Shown here: in pieces, positions 52,885 through 62,118 of the stretch
How positions within the stretch are numbered: position 1 is the first letter of the stretch
Layout of the letters: each line of letters starts with the position of its first letter
Assembly (NCBI RefSeq): GCF_000732195.1
Contig: NZ_JNNU01000015.1
Span: 1-64,000, forward strand
Reading direction: 5' to 3'
DNA length: 64,000 bases
DNA from: Neorhizobium vignae
GTDB lineage: Bacteria > Pseudomonadota > Alphaproteobacteria > Rhizobiales > Rhizobiaceae
Position numbers and translations under genes: made by a program
Notes under the pieces: generated by a model
Databases searched by the model: none
The model's input: only the letters and a program-made list of their open reading frames with translations
Told to the model about the DNA's origin: nothing

Positions 52885-52938
52885 CACGCGAATGCGGAGC
52901 CACCATTAAAAAATCAATTGAGGTTCCGCATTCGTGTG
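52885..52938. repeat. Imperfect inverted repeat around an A/T-rich centre
   Basis: CGAATGCGGA (52889-52898) and TCCGCATTCG (52925-52934) are exact inverted arms; allowing two mismatches the arms extend to about 17 bp on each side. The 26-nt centre is A/T-rich (TTAAAAAATCAATTG). Much lower GC than the surroundings. Confidence 0.55.
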
Positions 52939-53097
52939 GGCTCTCCGATCTTTAAAAAACCACGGCAGGAGACTGCGCGGGCTCCAGAATGTTGGCCGAA
53001 GGCCGGAAATCAACGGGTCTGATTCCATCGACGGAGGCGAGCACGTCCTGCGCGAAGGCTTGTAATCTCCGGGACTGGACGACAAGCTTGTTACGAC

Positions 53098-53138
53098 AGC
53101 AAAAAAACAAGAAACCCGGCCCCAAAAGGGACCGGGCT
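53098..53138 (-). terminator. Intrinsic terminator after the enolase-family gene
   Basis: Read on the minus strand: AGCCCGGTCCC, TTTT loop, GGGGCCGGGT, then TTCTTGTTTTTTT. A stable stem with a T-run about 33 nt past the stop at 53171. Confidence 0.85.
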
Positions 53139-53170
53139 CCTCTTCCTGCTTGGGAGGCAGAATAAACGGT

Positions 53171-54319
53171 TCACTCAACCAGATTGGCGTTGATGAAGTC
53201 GAAGTTGATGTCTTCGCCCATGCCCGGCTTGTCGGAGATATGCACGAAACCGTCCTCGTCCATCGGATCGACGAGGGCGTTCAGGTATTCGAAGCCGTCG
53301 TCATATTCGAGGAACGGGTGCAGGAGGCCGCGCTCATACCATTTCGCGTTCTTGGTGCAGGCCGCGACGATCAGGTTCGGAGCGCCATTGCCGTGGATTT
53401 CGCAGTTCATGCCGAAGGATTCGGCCAGGTGCATGGTCTTCATCGCCGGGCTGATGCCGCCGACGTCATGGACGCCGGTGCGCAGGATGTCGCAGGCTTT
53501 TCCGGTGATCCATTCCGCGCGGCTGAAATGCTTGCCGCCCGCGCTTTCCGGACCGAGGACCGGAATGTCGAGGTTTTCGGCAAGCCAGGCGTAGGAGGCT
53601 GAGCTCTGCTCGTCCATCGGCTCCTCGATCCAGTCGAAGCCGAGCTTTTCGAGGCCCCTGCCGAGTTCCAGCGCTTCGGTGCGGGTATACCAGTGGAAGG
53701 CATCGATCATCAGGTGGATATCCGGGCCGACCGCCTCGCGGACCGCGGCGCAGGCCTTGAGGTCCATCTTGACATCAGGCGCCCAGGAGACCGGCGGCAT
53801 CCAGGTGTGCAGCTTGATGCCCTTGTAGCCGCGCTTGACGAGCTTTTCGCCGAACCGGCCGTAATCTTCCGGGGTTGCGAGGCCGTTTTCCAGCTCGTCG
53901 CCGCACATGATCGAGCCATAGGCCGGGATCTTTTCGCGGTAGGTGCCGATCAGTTTGTGAACCGGCATGTTCAGCTTGCGGCCGGCAAGGTCCCAAAGGG
54001 CGCAATCGACGATCGCGAGCGCCCGGTCGGTCAGCTGCATCGCGCTGCCGCGCTGCCAGTGAGCGAGGTCCTGCCACAGTCTTTCGCGGGCGAACGGATC
54101 CTCGCCGATCAGCACCTTCTTGACGAACTTGTCGATCACATGCGGGCGCACGACTTCCGGCGGGGCAAAACAATAGCCTTCCGCGCCGTCGTCATCGACA
54201 ATGGTCAGCAGCGCCAGGTTGACCTTGTGCGGCGGGCCTGGATGAGCATGGCCGGCGGTATCCTGGTGACGGCGCGTGGTATGAGAGAATACGCGCACAT
54301 TGACGTCTACGATCTTCAC
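53171..54319 (-). CDS. Enolase-superfamily dehydratase/racemase (mandelate racemase family)
   Basis: A 382-residue protein beginning at GTG (54319) behind a perfect AGGAGG; an upstream frame to 54361 has no such site. It has the capping domain (KIVDVNVRVFSHTTRR start) and a TIM barrel with GIKLHTW at about 168-174 (K-x-H where most family members have K-x-K), metal ligands in MIDAFHWYT at about 206-214, WIEEPMDE at about 234-241 and LGPESAGGKH at about 258-267, and the catalytic His region MNCEIHGNGAPN at about 305-316. It likely dehydrates or isomerises a sugar acid. Divergent from a GntR regulator and kdgD, which supports an aldarate/uronate route. Confidence 0.85.
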   Translation of the reverse strand: MKIVDVNVRVFSHTTRRHQDTAGHAHPGPPHKVNLALLTIVDDDGAEGYCFAPPEVVRPHVIDKFVKKVLIGEDPFARERLWQDLAHWQRGSAMQLTDRALAIVDCALWDLAGRKLNMPVHKLIGTYREKIPAYGSIMCGDELENGLATPEDYGRFGEKLVKRGYKGIKLHTWMPPVSWAPDVKMDLKACAAVREAVGPDIHLMIDAFHWYTRTEALELGRGLEKLGFDWIEEPMDEQSSASYAWLAENLDIPVLGPESAGGKHFSRAEWITGKACDILRTGVHDVGGISPAMKTMHLAESFGMNCEIHGNGAPNLIVAACTKNAKWYERGLLHPFLEYDDGFEYLNALVDPMDEDGFVHISDKPGMGEDINFDFINANLVE

Positions 54320-54512
54320 GAAATTCCTCCTGTCAGAAGCAGAGGGACGAACCTCCGCCATTTCATGTCGGGACCCGGCAAAGGCCGGATCAGAGCCGCC
54401 CGTCGGGCGACGGAAGTCTGCCCATACTCCCCGCGGTGCCGGTCAAAAGCAGTCTCTTGAGCATTCTTTCCTCGTGGGCGGGCCGGTGAATATGCGCCGG
54501 TTCGCCGTGTCA

Positions 54513-54549
54513 TCATACCTCATAGGTCATCTCATACTATAGGTCCATC
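54513..54549. promoter_or_regulatory. Tandem direct repeat, probable operator
   Basis: Two copies follow directly: TCATAC-CTC-ATAGGTC-ATC (54513-54531) and TCATAC-T-ATAGGTC-CATC (54532-54549). The first contains the palindrome ACCT-CAT-AGGT (54517-54527). It lies in the divergent control region, closer to the minus-strand promoter. Confidence 0.5.
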
Positions 54550-54580
54550 GCCGGACGTCAATAAATTTCTTGACCGGCGC

Positions 54581-54606
54581 TTGACAATGCGGTGGGGTTT
54601 TACCCC
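54581..54606 (+). promoter_or_regulatory. -35 element and GntR-type palindrome before GntR D
   Basis: TTGACA at 54581-54586 is a perfect -35. GGGGTTTTACCCC at 54594-54606 is an inverted repeat with the FadR-subfamily core GT-N3-AC, sitting where the -10 would be. Suggests autoregulation of the GntR gene that starts at 54621. Confidence 0.45.
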
Positions 54607-54620
54607 TCTAAGTGACTGAA

Positions 54621-55385
54621 ATGCCAAAGCGAGGGAGCGGGCAGACGTTGAAGAGAGCAGATAAAATCACCGGGGAGGCGCCCTCGCGAAAAGGCCGCAA
54701 TCTGGTCGAGACGGTTGGCCGGCGGATGCGCGATGCGATTGCGAGCGGCGCGTTGAAGCCCGGTGACAAACTGCCCACGGAGAGCGGGCTGACGCTGCAA
54801 TACGAGGTCAGCCGGACGGTCATCCGCGAGGCGATCGCTTCGTTGCGGGCCGACAATCTCGTCGAGGTCCGCCACGGCGTCGGCGTCTTCGTTCTGGCGC
54901 CGCAAGGCGGGCTGCAGGCGGGCTTCCGCACCGTGGATGCCAACCGCGTGTCTTCCATCATCGAAATGCTGGAGGTTCGCGCCGCCATTGAAATAGAGGC
55001 TGCGGGTCTCGCTGCGGTCCGGTCGTCACCGGCGCAACAGGAACTGATCTTCGAATGTCTCGAGACGATCAAGCGGCAGATCGCAGCCGGTGCGGCAACG
55101 GTTGAAAGCGACCGGGCTTTCCATTTGGCCATCGCGGACGCGACCAACAACCCGCGTTTCCGGGAATTGCTGGAGGCGATCGGCAAGCAGATGATCCCGC
55201 GATCGCTGCTGCAGGAAGGCGAGGCCGAGATTTCGCCGCCTGAATACCTGGCGCAGATCCAGGATGAACATGCCCGTATCGCCGGCGCAATCACAGATGG
55301 CGATGATTCGGCTGCTCGCGAGGCCATGCGCATGCATCTCAAGGGGAGCCAGCAGCGCTATCGTTCGTTGATCCGGCGTCCCTGA
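54621..55385 (+). CDS. FadR-subfamily GntR regulator D
   Basis: A 254-residue regulator; ATG at 54621 taken, a GTG three codons upstream is possible, and neither has a good ribosome-binding site, so it may be leaderless or weakly translated. Winged helix LVETVGRRMRDAIASGALKP then GDKLPTESGLTLQYEVSRTV at about 28-67 and wing DNLVEVRHGVGVFVLAP. FCD domain from about 110 (IIEMLEVRAAIEIEAAGLAA) with metal-binding His in HLAIADATNN and MRMHLKGSQQR. Located between the enolase-family gene and kdgD, it probably controls both. Confidence 0.88.
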   Translation: MPKRGSGQTLKRADKITGEAPSRKGRNLVETVGRRMRDAIASGALKPGDKLPTESGLTLQYEVSRTVIREAIASLRADNLVEVRHGVGVFVLAPQGGLQAGFRTVDANRVSSIIEMLEVRAAIEIEAAGLAAVRSSPAQQELIFECLETIKRQIAAGAATVESDRAFHLAIADATNNPRFRELLEAIGKQMIPRSLLQEGEAEISPPEYLAQIQDEHARIAGAITDGDDSAAREAMRMHLKGSQQRYRSLIRRP

Positions 55386-55410
55386 TGTGCCCCTGAAGAT
55401 AATACAACTA

Positions 55411-56406
<996 letters not shown>

Positions 56407-56441
56407 GCGTCCTCCCTCCACGCCTCTTCCCCATGAGCATC

Positions 56442-56470
56442 AGCCGGCAGGTCCACCCTGCCGGCTTTTT
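56442..56470 (+). terminator. Intrinsic terminator of kdgD
   Basis: AGCCGGCAGG and CCTGCCGGCT form a perfect 10-bp stem with a TCCAC loop, followed by TTTTCG. Confidence 0.88.
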
Positions 56471-56645
56471 CGTTTCCGTGGCCCGAGCGCTCGCAGCCAA
56501 TAAAACGCCCGCGACCCAAGCCTCGGGCGCTCGTCCCGAGAGGGACTTGCAGGTTTTATGATCCGCGGGTTGGGCAACGTGACCGTTACGGCGCCATCCG
56601 GGCTTAGGCCGACGCAAAAGCGGGCCGCAGCAAACTCGAAACCGT

Positions 56646-56659
56646 TTGTCGTACGTCAA
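56646..56659. promoter_or_regulatory. FNR/NnrR-type box upstream of pseudoazurin
   Basis: TTGTCGTACGTCAA is a near-perfect TTG-N8-CAA palindrome. A TAGTGT -10-like element at 56681-56686 would start transcription about 41 bp from the box centre, the spacing used by FNR/NnrR-family activators. Pseudoazurin genes are commonly under this control. Confidence 0.5.
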
Positions 56660-56728
56660 AGAGGGCCGGCGTTTTTGCTCTAGTGTGAATTCAACGAAGC
56701 CGAGGGCTTCCAGACAAGGAGTAAGAAA

Positions 56729-57175
56729 ATGAAGAAGATTTTGGCATCCCTGGTCGGTGCGGTGATCGCCACGGCCGTCTGCGCCACGGCGGCGTCGGCC
56801 GCCGATTTCGAAGTGCATATGCTCAACAAGGGCAATGACGGCGCGATGGTATTCGAACCGAGCTCCCTCAAGATTGCCAAGGGCGACACCGTTACCTTCG
56901 TCCCGACCGACAAATCTCACAACGCCGAAACCATCGACGGCCTGATCCCGGAAGGCGCAAAGCCGTTCAAGGGCCAGATGAATGAAAGCGTGAAGATCAC
57001 GTTCGACGTCGAGGGGGCCTATGCCGTGAAATGCGCGCCACACGTGGGCATGGGCATGATCGGCCTTGTCGTTGTCGGCAACGCTCCTGCCAATGTGGAA
57101 GCCATCAAGACCGCGAAACTGCCCAAGAAGGCGCGCGAACGTCTCGACGCGGATATCGCTGCTTCCGGCGTTTAA
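56729..57175 (+). CDS. Pseudoazurin (type I copper protein)
   Basis: A 148-residue exported blue copper protein. The signal peptide ends ASA before [11 protein letters not shown]. All four copper ligands are present: His in DKSHNAE at about 70, then Cys and His in [11 protein letters not shown] at about 109-119 with Met at its end. [17 protein letters not shown] and [11 protein letters not shown] are typical. It carries electrons in the periplasm to copper nitrite reductase, N2O reductase or cytochrome c peroxidase. None of these enzymes is in the window. Single-gene unit with AAGGAG start and its own promoter. Confidence 0.93.
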   Translation: MKKILASLVGAVIATAVCATAASAADFEVHMLNKGNDGAMVFEPSSLKIAKGDTVTFVPTDKSHNAETIDGLIPEGAKPFKGQMNESVKITFDVEGAYAVKCAPHVGMGMIGLVVVGNAPANVEAIKTAKLPKKARERLDADIAASGV

Positions 57176-57188
57176 GCGGGGGGCGTTC

Positions 57189-57223
57189 AGCGGCGGCCAT
57201 TCCCTCTCCCCCTGGCCGCCGCT
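57189..57223. terminator. Hairpin between convergent pseudoazurin and esterase genes
   Basis: AGCGGCGGCCA (57189-57199) and TGGCCGCCGCT (57213-57223) form a perfect 11-bp stem with a 13-nt pyrimidine-rich loop. It could end transcription from either side; no long T-run. Confidence 0.55.
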
Positions 57224-57256
57224 GCGCTCATTCTCCCGGCTTGATCCTGCGCGAAG

Positions 57257-58339
57257 TCAGCGCATCAGGCCGGCCATGCGAAGCGCATTTTCGATGATCT
57301 GCTGGATACCTTCAGGCTCTTTTGCTTCCGGGGAGGGAGCCGATGCCCGCCTGGGTCGGTCGCTCTCTGCCCGCAGCGGCTCCACGCCTTCGCGAAGCAG
57401 TCCCCAGCGGTTTGCCGAGTGAAGCGTCGACGATATGCCGACATCCAGCAGGTAGGGCGCGGCGTTCTCATAACCGAGCGTCGGGTCGATGGGTGTCCCG
57501 TGGCCCATACCGGCAATGCTGTAATATTCGATGACCTGCCGGCCGCGGGGATCCTTCCAGACGGCTTTCGACCGGCCGTCGACCTTTTCCTCCAGGTCCG
57601 GCCGTGAGCCGACCTCGTGAACGCCACGCCACTGGTCGATGATCGCCTGCGCGTTTGCTTCCGCGACCGTATTGTCCTGGGTGCCCTGCCATACCGAGAT
57701 GGTCGGCCAGGGTCCCTGATGGGTGGAAGCGGCCTTCAGCCGCGACTGAAGCGCCGATGGTGCCGGCAGGCCTTGCCCGCGCATGCGGTCGAAGGCTTCG
57801 GGAACCGTCGCGGCGACGCCATAGGGCAGGCCGGCGATGATCGCTCCACCGGCGAAAACCTCCGGATAGGTGGCCAACATGATATTGGCCATCGCACCCC
57901 CTGCGGACAACCCGCTCACATAGATGCGCGAAGGGTCGATCCCATGCCGGGAGACGACGGCGTCGATCATCTGGCGGATCGAGTGCGCTTCGCCCTGGCC
58001 GCGGCGCGTGTCCCCGGGAAGGAACCAGTTGAAGCAGAGGTTGCCGTTGTTGGCCCGGACCTGTTCGGGGAAAAGGACCACAAAGCCGTGGTGTTCGGCG
58101 AGCTTCGACCATCCGGTACCGTGATCATAACCGGACGCGGTTTGCGTGCATCCGTGCAGAACGACGACGAGGGCGGGGCCTTTGGGAAGCAGGGAGGGAA
58201 CATATACCCTGGCTCCCAGCGCCCCGGGGTTGGAGCCGAAACTGCTCAGTTCCTCCAGATGGCTGGGCGTGTCGGTCTGTTCCCGACCGAGTGATTTCAA
58301 GCGGGCAAGCCGCTCCAGCGTATCCGACAACGATCTCAT
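57257..58339 (-). CDS. PHB-depolymerase-family esterase (LpqC-like)
   Basis: A 360-residue hydrolase. Start 58339 follows AGGAG; an upstream TTG at 58354 is less likely. GPALVVVLHGCTQTASGYDH at about 54-73 is the oxyanion region, FNWFLPGDTRRGQGEA at about 104-119, nucleophile elbow IYVSGLSAGGAMANIM at about 138-153 (Ser in GLSAGG), acid in SVWQGTQDNTV at about 218-228 and catalytic His in IAGMGHGTPI at about 275-284. No clear signal peptide, so probably cytoplasmic like many proteobacterial homologues acting on short esters. The last 50 residues are a Pro/Glu-rich linker and short helix. Confidence 0.87.
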   Translation of the reverse strand: MRSLSDTLERLARLKSLGREQTDTPSHLEELSSFGSNPGALGARVYVPSLLPKGPALVVVLHGCTQTASGYDHGTGWSKLAEHHGFVVLFPEQVRANNGNLCFNWFLPGDTRRGQGEAHSIRQMIDAVVSRHGIDPSRIYVSGLSAGGAMANIMLATYPEVFAGGAIIAGLPYGVAATVPEAFDRMRGQGLPAPSALQSRLKAASTHQGPWPTISVWQGTQDNTVAEANAQAIIDQWRGVHEVGSRPDLEEKVDGRSKAVWKDPRGRQVIEYYSIAGMGHGTPIDPTLGYENAAPYLLDVGISSTLHSANRWGLLREGVEPLRAESDRPRRASAPSPEAKEPEGIQQIIENALRMAGLMR

Positions 58340-58434
58340 ATTGGCTCCTGGCAATCATTGCCGGGATGGCAGTGATCAGCGACAACGTTCCCTATATGGG
58401 TAATGTTGCTGCACTGCACAAATATTTTCTACCG

Positions 58435-60096
58435 TCACGAGACGGCGGGAGCCGAGAGGTTCGCTGCCCGCGAGGTCTTGCGTCCGCTTTCGATCAGCGC
58501 CTTGGTGTATTCGTGCTGAGGCGACAGGAAGAGGGTTTCCGTTTCGCCCTGTTCGACGATCTCGCCCCGTTTCATCACGATGGTCCGGTCGCAGATCTGG
58601 CGGATGACGGCGAGATTGTGCGAGATGAAGACATAGGTGAGGTCGAGTTCGGCGCGCAATTCCTGCAGGAAATCGAGCACCTGCGCCTGTACCGAGATGT
58701 CGAGCGCCGAGGTCGGTTCGTCGAGGATCAGCAGGCGCGGATTGAGGGCGATGGCGCGGGCGATGCAGATGCGCTGCTTCTGGCCGCCGGACAGTTCGTG
58801 CGGGTAGCGATACTTGAACATTTTCGGCAGCTGGACGATGTCGAGCAGCGCTTCGACGCGCGCCTCGATATCGCGTCGGCTCATGCTTGTCTGGATGCGT
58901 AACGGTTCGCCGATTGCGTCGCCGATCGTGTGACGGCCGTTGAGCGCCGAATGCGGGTTCTGGAAGACGAACTGCATGTGCCGGCGCATCAATCGCAGCG
59001 GTTCGCCGGTCAGGCCGGAAATGTTACGGCCGTCGAATATGATGTCGCCGGAGGTCGGCTCGATGAGGCGCAGCAGCATGCGCGCCAGCGTCGACTTTCC
59101 TGAACCGGATTCGCCGACCACGCCGAAGATTTCGCCGGTCGCGACCGAGAGGTTGATGCTGTTGACCGCCGTCACTTCGGTGCCGGACTGGCTGCGGTAG
59201 ACTTTCTTGAGGTCGATCGCTTCCAGAAGCACGCCGGGTTTCGCCGGCTCTGCGATCGCCGGTTGGGCAGCTACCTTGGTTGCCGCGGTATCGATGTCCG
59301 GCACGGCGGCGAGCAGCCGTTTCGTATATTCGTGCTTGGGGGCGCTCAGGATATCCGCCGTCAGGCCCTGTTCGACGATCTCGCCCTTGTACATGACCGC
59401 GCAGCGCTTCGCGATCGTGGCGATGGCGCCGATATCGTGGCTGATCATGATGACGGTGAGGTTGAGCTTCTCGACCAGCGAATTGATGAGGTCGAGCACC
59501 TGAGCCTGGACCGTGACGTCGAGCGCGGTCGTCGGTTCGTCGGCGATCAGCAGGTCCGGTTTGCCGGACAGCGCCATGGCGATCAGCACCCGCTGGCGCA
59601 TGCCGCCGGAAAGCTGGTGCGGATACTGGTCGAACAGCATGCTCGGGTTCGGCAGGCCGACCTGGTCGAGCAGGTCCTCGGTGCGGGTGCGGCGGGCGGC
59701 CTTCGAGGAAACGCCGTGGCCCCCCGCCTTTTCATGGGCGGCGATGACGTCGGAGATTTGCTGCCCGATCGTGAAGAGCGGGTTCAGATAGGTCATCGGA
59801 TCCTGGAAGATCATCGAGATGCGGATGCCGCGGATCTTCGTCCAGTCCTTTTCGGGGAGCGCGGTGATGTCCTGTCCGTCGAAGGCGATCTTGCCTTCGA
59901 CCACTTTCGATGCCTTCGGGCCGATGCCGAGCACGGAGCGCACCAGCACCGTCTTGCCGGAACCGCTTTCGCCGACGATGCCGAGCGTATCGCCGCGATT
60001 GACGGTCAGGTTGATGTCTTTCAGCACATGCACCGGGCCGTCGAACGTGGCGATGTCGAGCCGGTAGTTGTGGATGTCGAGAAGAGGTCCGGTCAT
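58435..60096 (-). CDS. Dpp/Opp-type ABC transporter double ATPase 2 (DppD-DppF fusion)
   Basis: A 553-residue protein with two complete ATPase domains. Start 60096 overlaps the permease stop by 4 nt. First domain: Walker A GESGSGKTV at about 40-48, SMIFQDPMTYLNPLFTIGQQ at about 88-107, QLSGGMRQR at about 150-158, Walker B LLIADEPTTALDVTVQ at about 170-185. Second domain: Walker A GESGSGKST at about 320-328, ELSGGQKQR and LLILDEPTSALDISVQ at about 445-460. The linker at about 270-285 carries the KHEYTKRLLAAVPDID oligopeptide-transporter segment. Same function as the separate pair at 48813 and 49667. Confidence 0.93.
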   Translation of the reverse strand: MTGPLLDIHNYRLDIATFDGPVHVLKDINLTVNRGDTLGIVGESGSGKTVLVRSVLGIGPKASKVVEGKIAFDGQDITALPEKDWTKIRGIRISMIFQDPMTYLNPLFTIGQQISDVIAAHEKAGGHGVSSKAARRTRTEDLLDQVGLPNPSMLFDQYPHQLSGGMRQRVLIAMALSGKPDLLIADEPTTALDVTVQAQVLDLINSLVEKLNLTVIMISHDIGAIATIAKRCAVMYKGEIVEQGLTADILSAPKHEYTKRLLAAVPDIDTAATKVAAQPAIAEPAKPGVLLEAIDLKKVYRSQSGTEVTAVNSINLSVATGEIFGVVGESGSGKSTLARMLLRLIEPTSGDIIFDGRNISGLTGEPLRLMRRHMQFVFQNPHSALNGRHTIGDAIGEPLRIQTSMSRRDIEARVEALLDIVQLPKMFKYRYPHELSGGQKQRICIARAIALNPRLLILDEPTSALDISVQAQVLDFLQELRAELDLTYVFISHNLAVIRQICDRTIVMKRGEIVEQGETETLFLSPQHEYTKALIESGRKTSRAANLSAPAVS

Positions 60097-61004
60097 CGGT
60101 CGCGGCTCCGGGGATCGAGAATGTCGCGCAGGCCGTCGCCCAGAAGGTTGAAGCCGAGCACGGTCAGGAAGATTGCGGCACCCGGGAAGAGCGAGTACCA
60201 CCACCAGTCCGGCATGTAGGTGCGGGCGACCGAAATCATCGCCCCCCATTCGGGCGCCGGCGGCTGGGCGCCGAGACCGATGAAGCCGAGGCTGGCGGCC
60301 GACAGGATCGCCATGCCCATGTCCATGCTCATCTTGACGATGATCGGCGACATGCAGTTCGGCAGGATGTGATGCCAGAGGATCCAGGGCGTTTTGGCGC
60401 CGATCGAGCGGGCCGATTCAACGAACAGTTCTTCCTTGACGGAAAGCGTCTTCGCCTCCACGAGGCGCACGTAACCCGGCCACCAGACGAGCGACAAGGC
60501 GACCACGCAGTTGGTGATGCCGGGGCCGAGCGCCGCGACGATCGCCAGGGCAAGGGCCAGTCCCGGCACGGCGAGGAAGAGTTCAGTGATGCGCATGATG
60601 ACGGCGCGCACCCAGCCACCGCGATACCCGGCGATGATGCCGAGCGGCACGCCGATGATGGCGCCGACGCCGGTGATGATCAGGCCGATCCACAGCGAGG
60701 TGCGGGCGCCGATGATGACGCGCGAAAGGATGTCGCTGCCCATTTCGTCGGTGCCGAACCAGTGGGCGGCGGTTGGCCCCATCAGCTTGTTGGCCATGTT
60801 GAAGGCGCCGACGGTGTCTTCCGGATAGGGCGCAAGCCAAGGCCCCAGGGCTGCAAGCAACAGGAAGAGCACGACCAGGCCGAGGCCGAGCATGGAGGAA
60901 AAGCTCTTGCCGAACATATGCGCATAGAGCCGCCACTGGCGGATCTTGCTTTCATGCCGTTCGCGGAAGGTGAGGGGCCGGGAGAGTTCCACGGGCGTCG
61001 TCAT
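60093..61004 (-). CDS. Dpp/Opp-type ABC transporter permease 2b (DppC-like)
   Basis: A 303-residue permease with AGGAG at its start. LTFRERHESKIRQWRLYAHM N-terminus, HWFGTDEMGSDILSRVIIGA at about 81-100, coupling loop ELFVESARSIGAKTPWILWH at about 196-215, and AILSAASLGFIGLGAQPPAP at about 236-255. Overlaps the upstream permease stop and the downstream ATPase start. Confidence 0.92.
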   Translation of the reverse strand: MTTPVELSRPLTFRERHESKIRQWRLYAHMFGKSFSSMLGLGLVVLFLLLAALGPWLAPYPEDTVGAFNMANKLMGPTAAHWFGTDEMGSDILSRVIIGARTSLWIGLIITGVGAIIGVPLGIIAGYRGGWVRAVIMRITELFLAVPGLALALAIVAALGPGITNCVVALSLVWWPGYVRLVEAKTLSVKEELFVESARSIGAKTPWILWHHILPNCMSPIIVKMSMDMGMAILSAASLGFIGLGAQPPAPEWGAMISVARTYMPDWWWYSLFPGAAIFLTVLGFNLLGDGLRDILDPRSRDR

Positions 61005-62011
61005 CAGGCGCTCCTGAGGCGGGGATCGATCCACGCATAGGCGAGATCGACGAGGGTGTTGGCGACGATGAAGAAGAAGCCGATCACCAGCGTGACGCCG
61101 ATGACGGGCTTGAAATCCGATGAAAGCGCCGAAGAGACGGCATAGAGGCCGATACCCGGCCAGTCGAAGACGGTTTCGACGAGCACGGTGGAGCCGAGCA
61201 TCCAGCCGAAGCGCAGGCCGATCATTGCAAGCGTCGGCAGCAGCGCGTTCTTCAGCGCATAGATGGCGACGATGCGGAACGAAGCGATGCCGTGGGCGCG
61301 TGCGGCGACGATATAGTCGGACTGCAGCACCTCGATCATCTCGGCGCGGTTGACGCGCAGGATCGAGGCGAGGCAGGGGAAGGAGAGCACGATCGCCGGG
61401 AGGATGATGTGCCGCAGCGCCGTCCAGAACGTATCCAGCCGGCCGGCGAGCAGGCTGTCGACGAGCAGCAGGCCGGTGACCGTTTCCGGCGGGCGGGTGA
61501 CCAGCGGCAGGCGGCCGGAGACCGGCAACCAGCCGAGATCGACCGCAAATGTCAGCTGCAGGATGATGCCGAACCAGAAGGCCGGCAGCGCGACGCCCGA
61601 GATCGAGAAGATGCGGGTGATATGGTCGATCGGGCCGTCCTTGTAGACGGCCGACAGCATGCCGAGCGGCACGCCGACGATGATGCCGATGGCCATGGCG
61701 ACGAAGACCAGTTCCAGGGTTGCCGGCGCATAACGCAGCACTTCTTCCAGCACCGGTCTTGTGGTGACGATCGACTGGCCGAGATCGCCGGTCATGAGGT
61801 CGCCCATATAGACGACGAACTGCTCGGGAAGCGACTTGTCGAGGCCGTATTCGGTGCGGATGGTCGTCACCATGTCCTCGGTCGCATTGGGGCCGGCGAC
61901 CAGGCGGGCCGGATCGCCCGGCGCGACGTTGGTGATGACGAAGGTAAGTGCCGCAATGCCGATCATGGTTCCGACCAGCGTCAGCACTTTGCGGAAGGCG
62001 AATGCCAACAT
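61004..62011 (-). CDS. Dpp/Opp-type ABC transporter permease 2a (DppB-like)
   Basis: A 335-residue permease. First helix VLTLVGTMIGIAALTFVITN, NVAPGDPARLVAGPNATEDM at about 28-47, DLGQSIVTTRPV at about 75-86, coupling loop YIVAARAHGIASFRIVAIYA at about 232-251 and VFDWPGIGLYAVSSAL at about 280-295. Separated from its binding-protein gene by a hairpin with a T-run, so it is probably made at lower level. Confidence 0.92.
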   Translation of the reverse strand: MLAFAFRKVLTLVGTMIGIAALTFVITNVAPGDPARLVAGPNATEDMVTTIRTEYGLDKSLPEQFVVYMGDLMTGDLGQSIVTTRPVLEEVLRYAPATLELVFVAMAIGIIVGVPLGMLSAVYKDGPIDHITRIFSISGVALPAFWFGIILQLTFAVDLGWLPVSGRLPLVTRPPETVTGLLLVDSLLAGRLDTFWTALRHIILPAIVLSFPCLASILRVNRAEMIEVLQSDYIVAARAHGIASFRIVAIYALKNALLPTLAMIGLRFGWMLGSTVLVETVFDWPGIGLYAVSSALSSDFKPVIGVTLVIGFFFIVANTLVDLAYAWIDPRLRSA

Positions 62012-62034
62012 CGTCTTCTCCGGTGGCTATCTTC

Positions 62035-62082
62035 TAAAAAACTGCGCATGGCCCGGCCGGTTGGGATGGCCTGGCCATGCGC
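62035..62082 (-). terminator. Partial terminator between binding protein 2 and its permease
   Basis: On the minus strand GCGCATGGCC (62082-62073) pairs with GGCCATGCGC (62053-62044), followed by AGTTTTTTAG. This is a full intrinsic terminator placed inside the operon, 36 nt after the binding-protein stop and 33 nt before the permease start, so read-through must supply the rest of the transporter. Confidence 0.75.
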
Positions 62083-62118
62083 ATCATGCTGGCTGCAGGA
62101 GGGGACGCAAGCCAGTTT

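Larger units (their letters stand above)
52247..53170. other. Long intergenic region with repeats, one possible small gene
   Basis: The 924 nt between the hydrolase and the enolase-family gene hold no convincing protein gene. They contain a GC-rich mosaic repeat (52303-52484), one weak small open frame (52687-52869), a long inverted repeat around an A-rich centre (52885-52938) and a terminator for the downstream minus-strand gene (53098-53138). Confidence 0.6.
54320..54620. other. Divergent promoter region of the enolase-family gene and GntR D
   Basis: The 301 nt hold no gene. They contain the AGGAGG site of the minus-strand gene, a direct repeat at 54513-54549, a TTGACA at 54581-54586 and a GT-N3-AC palindrome at 54594-54606. 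Confidence 0.55.
56407..56728. other. Intergenic region between kdgD and pseudoazurin genes
   Basis: The 322 nt contain the kdgD terminator and the pseudoazurin promoter with an anaerobox-like element. No gene is seen in either strand. Confidence 0.6.

Noticed and set aside
52663-52887. A 74-residue minus-strand frame in the 52-53 kb intergenic region
   Set aside because: No ribosome-binding site and no recognisable features; overlaps an equally doubtful plus-strand frame.
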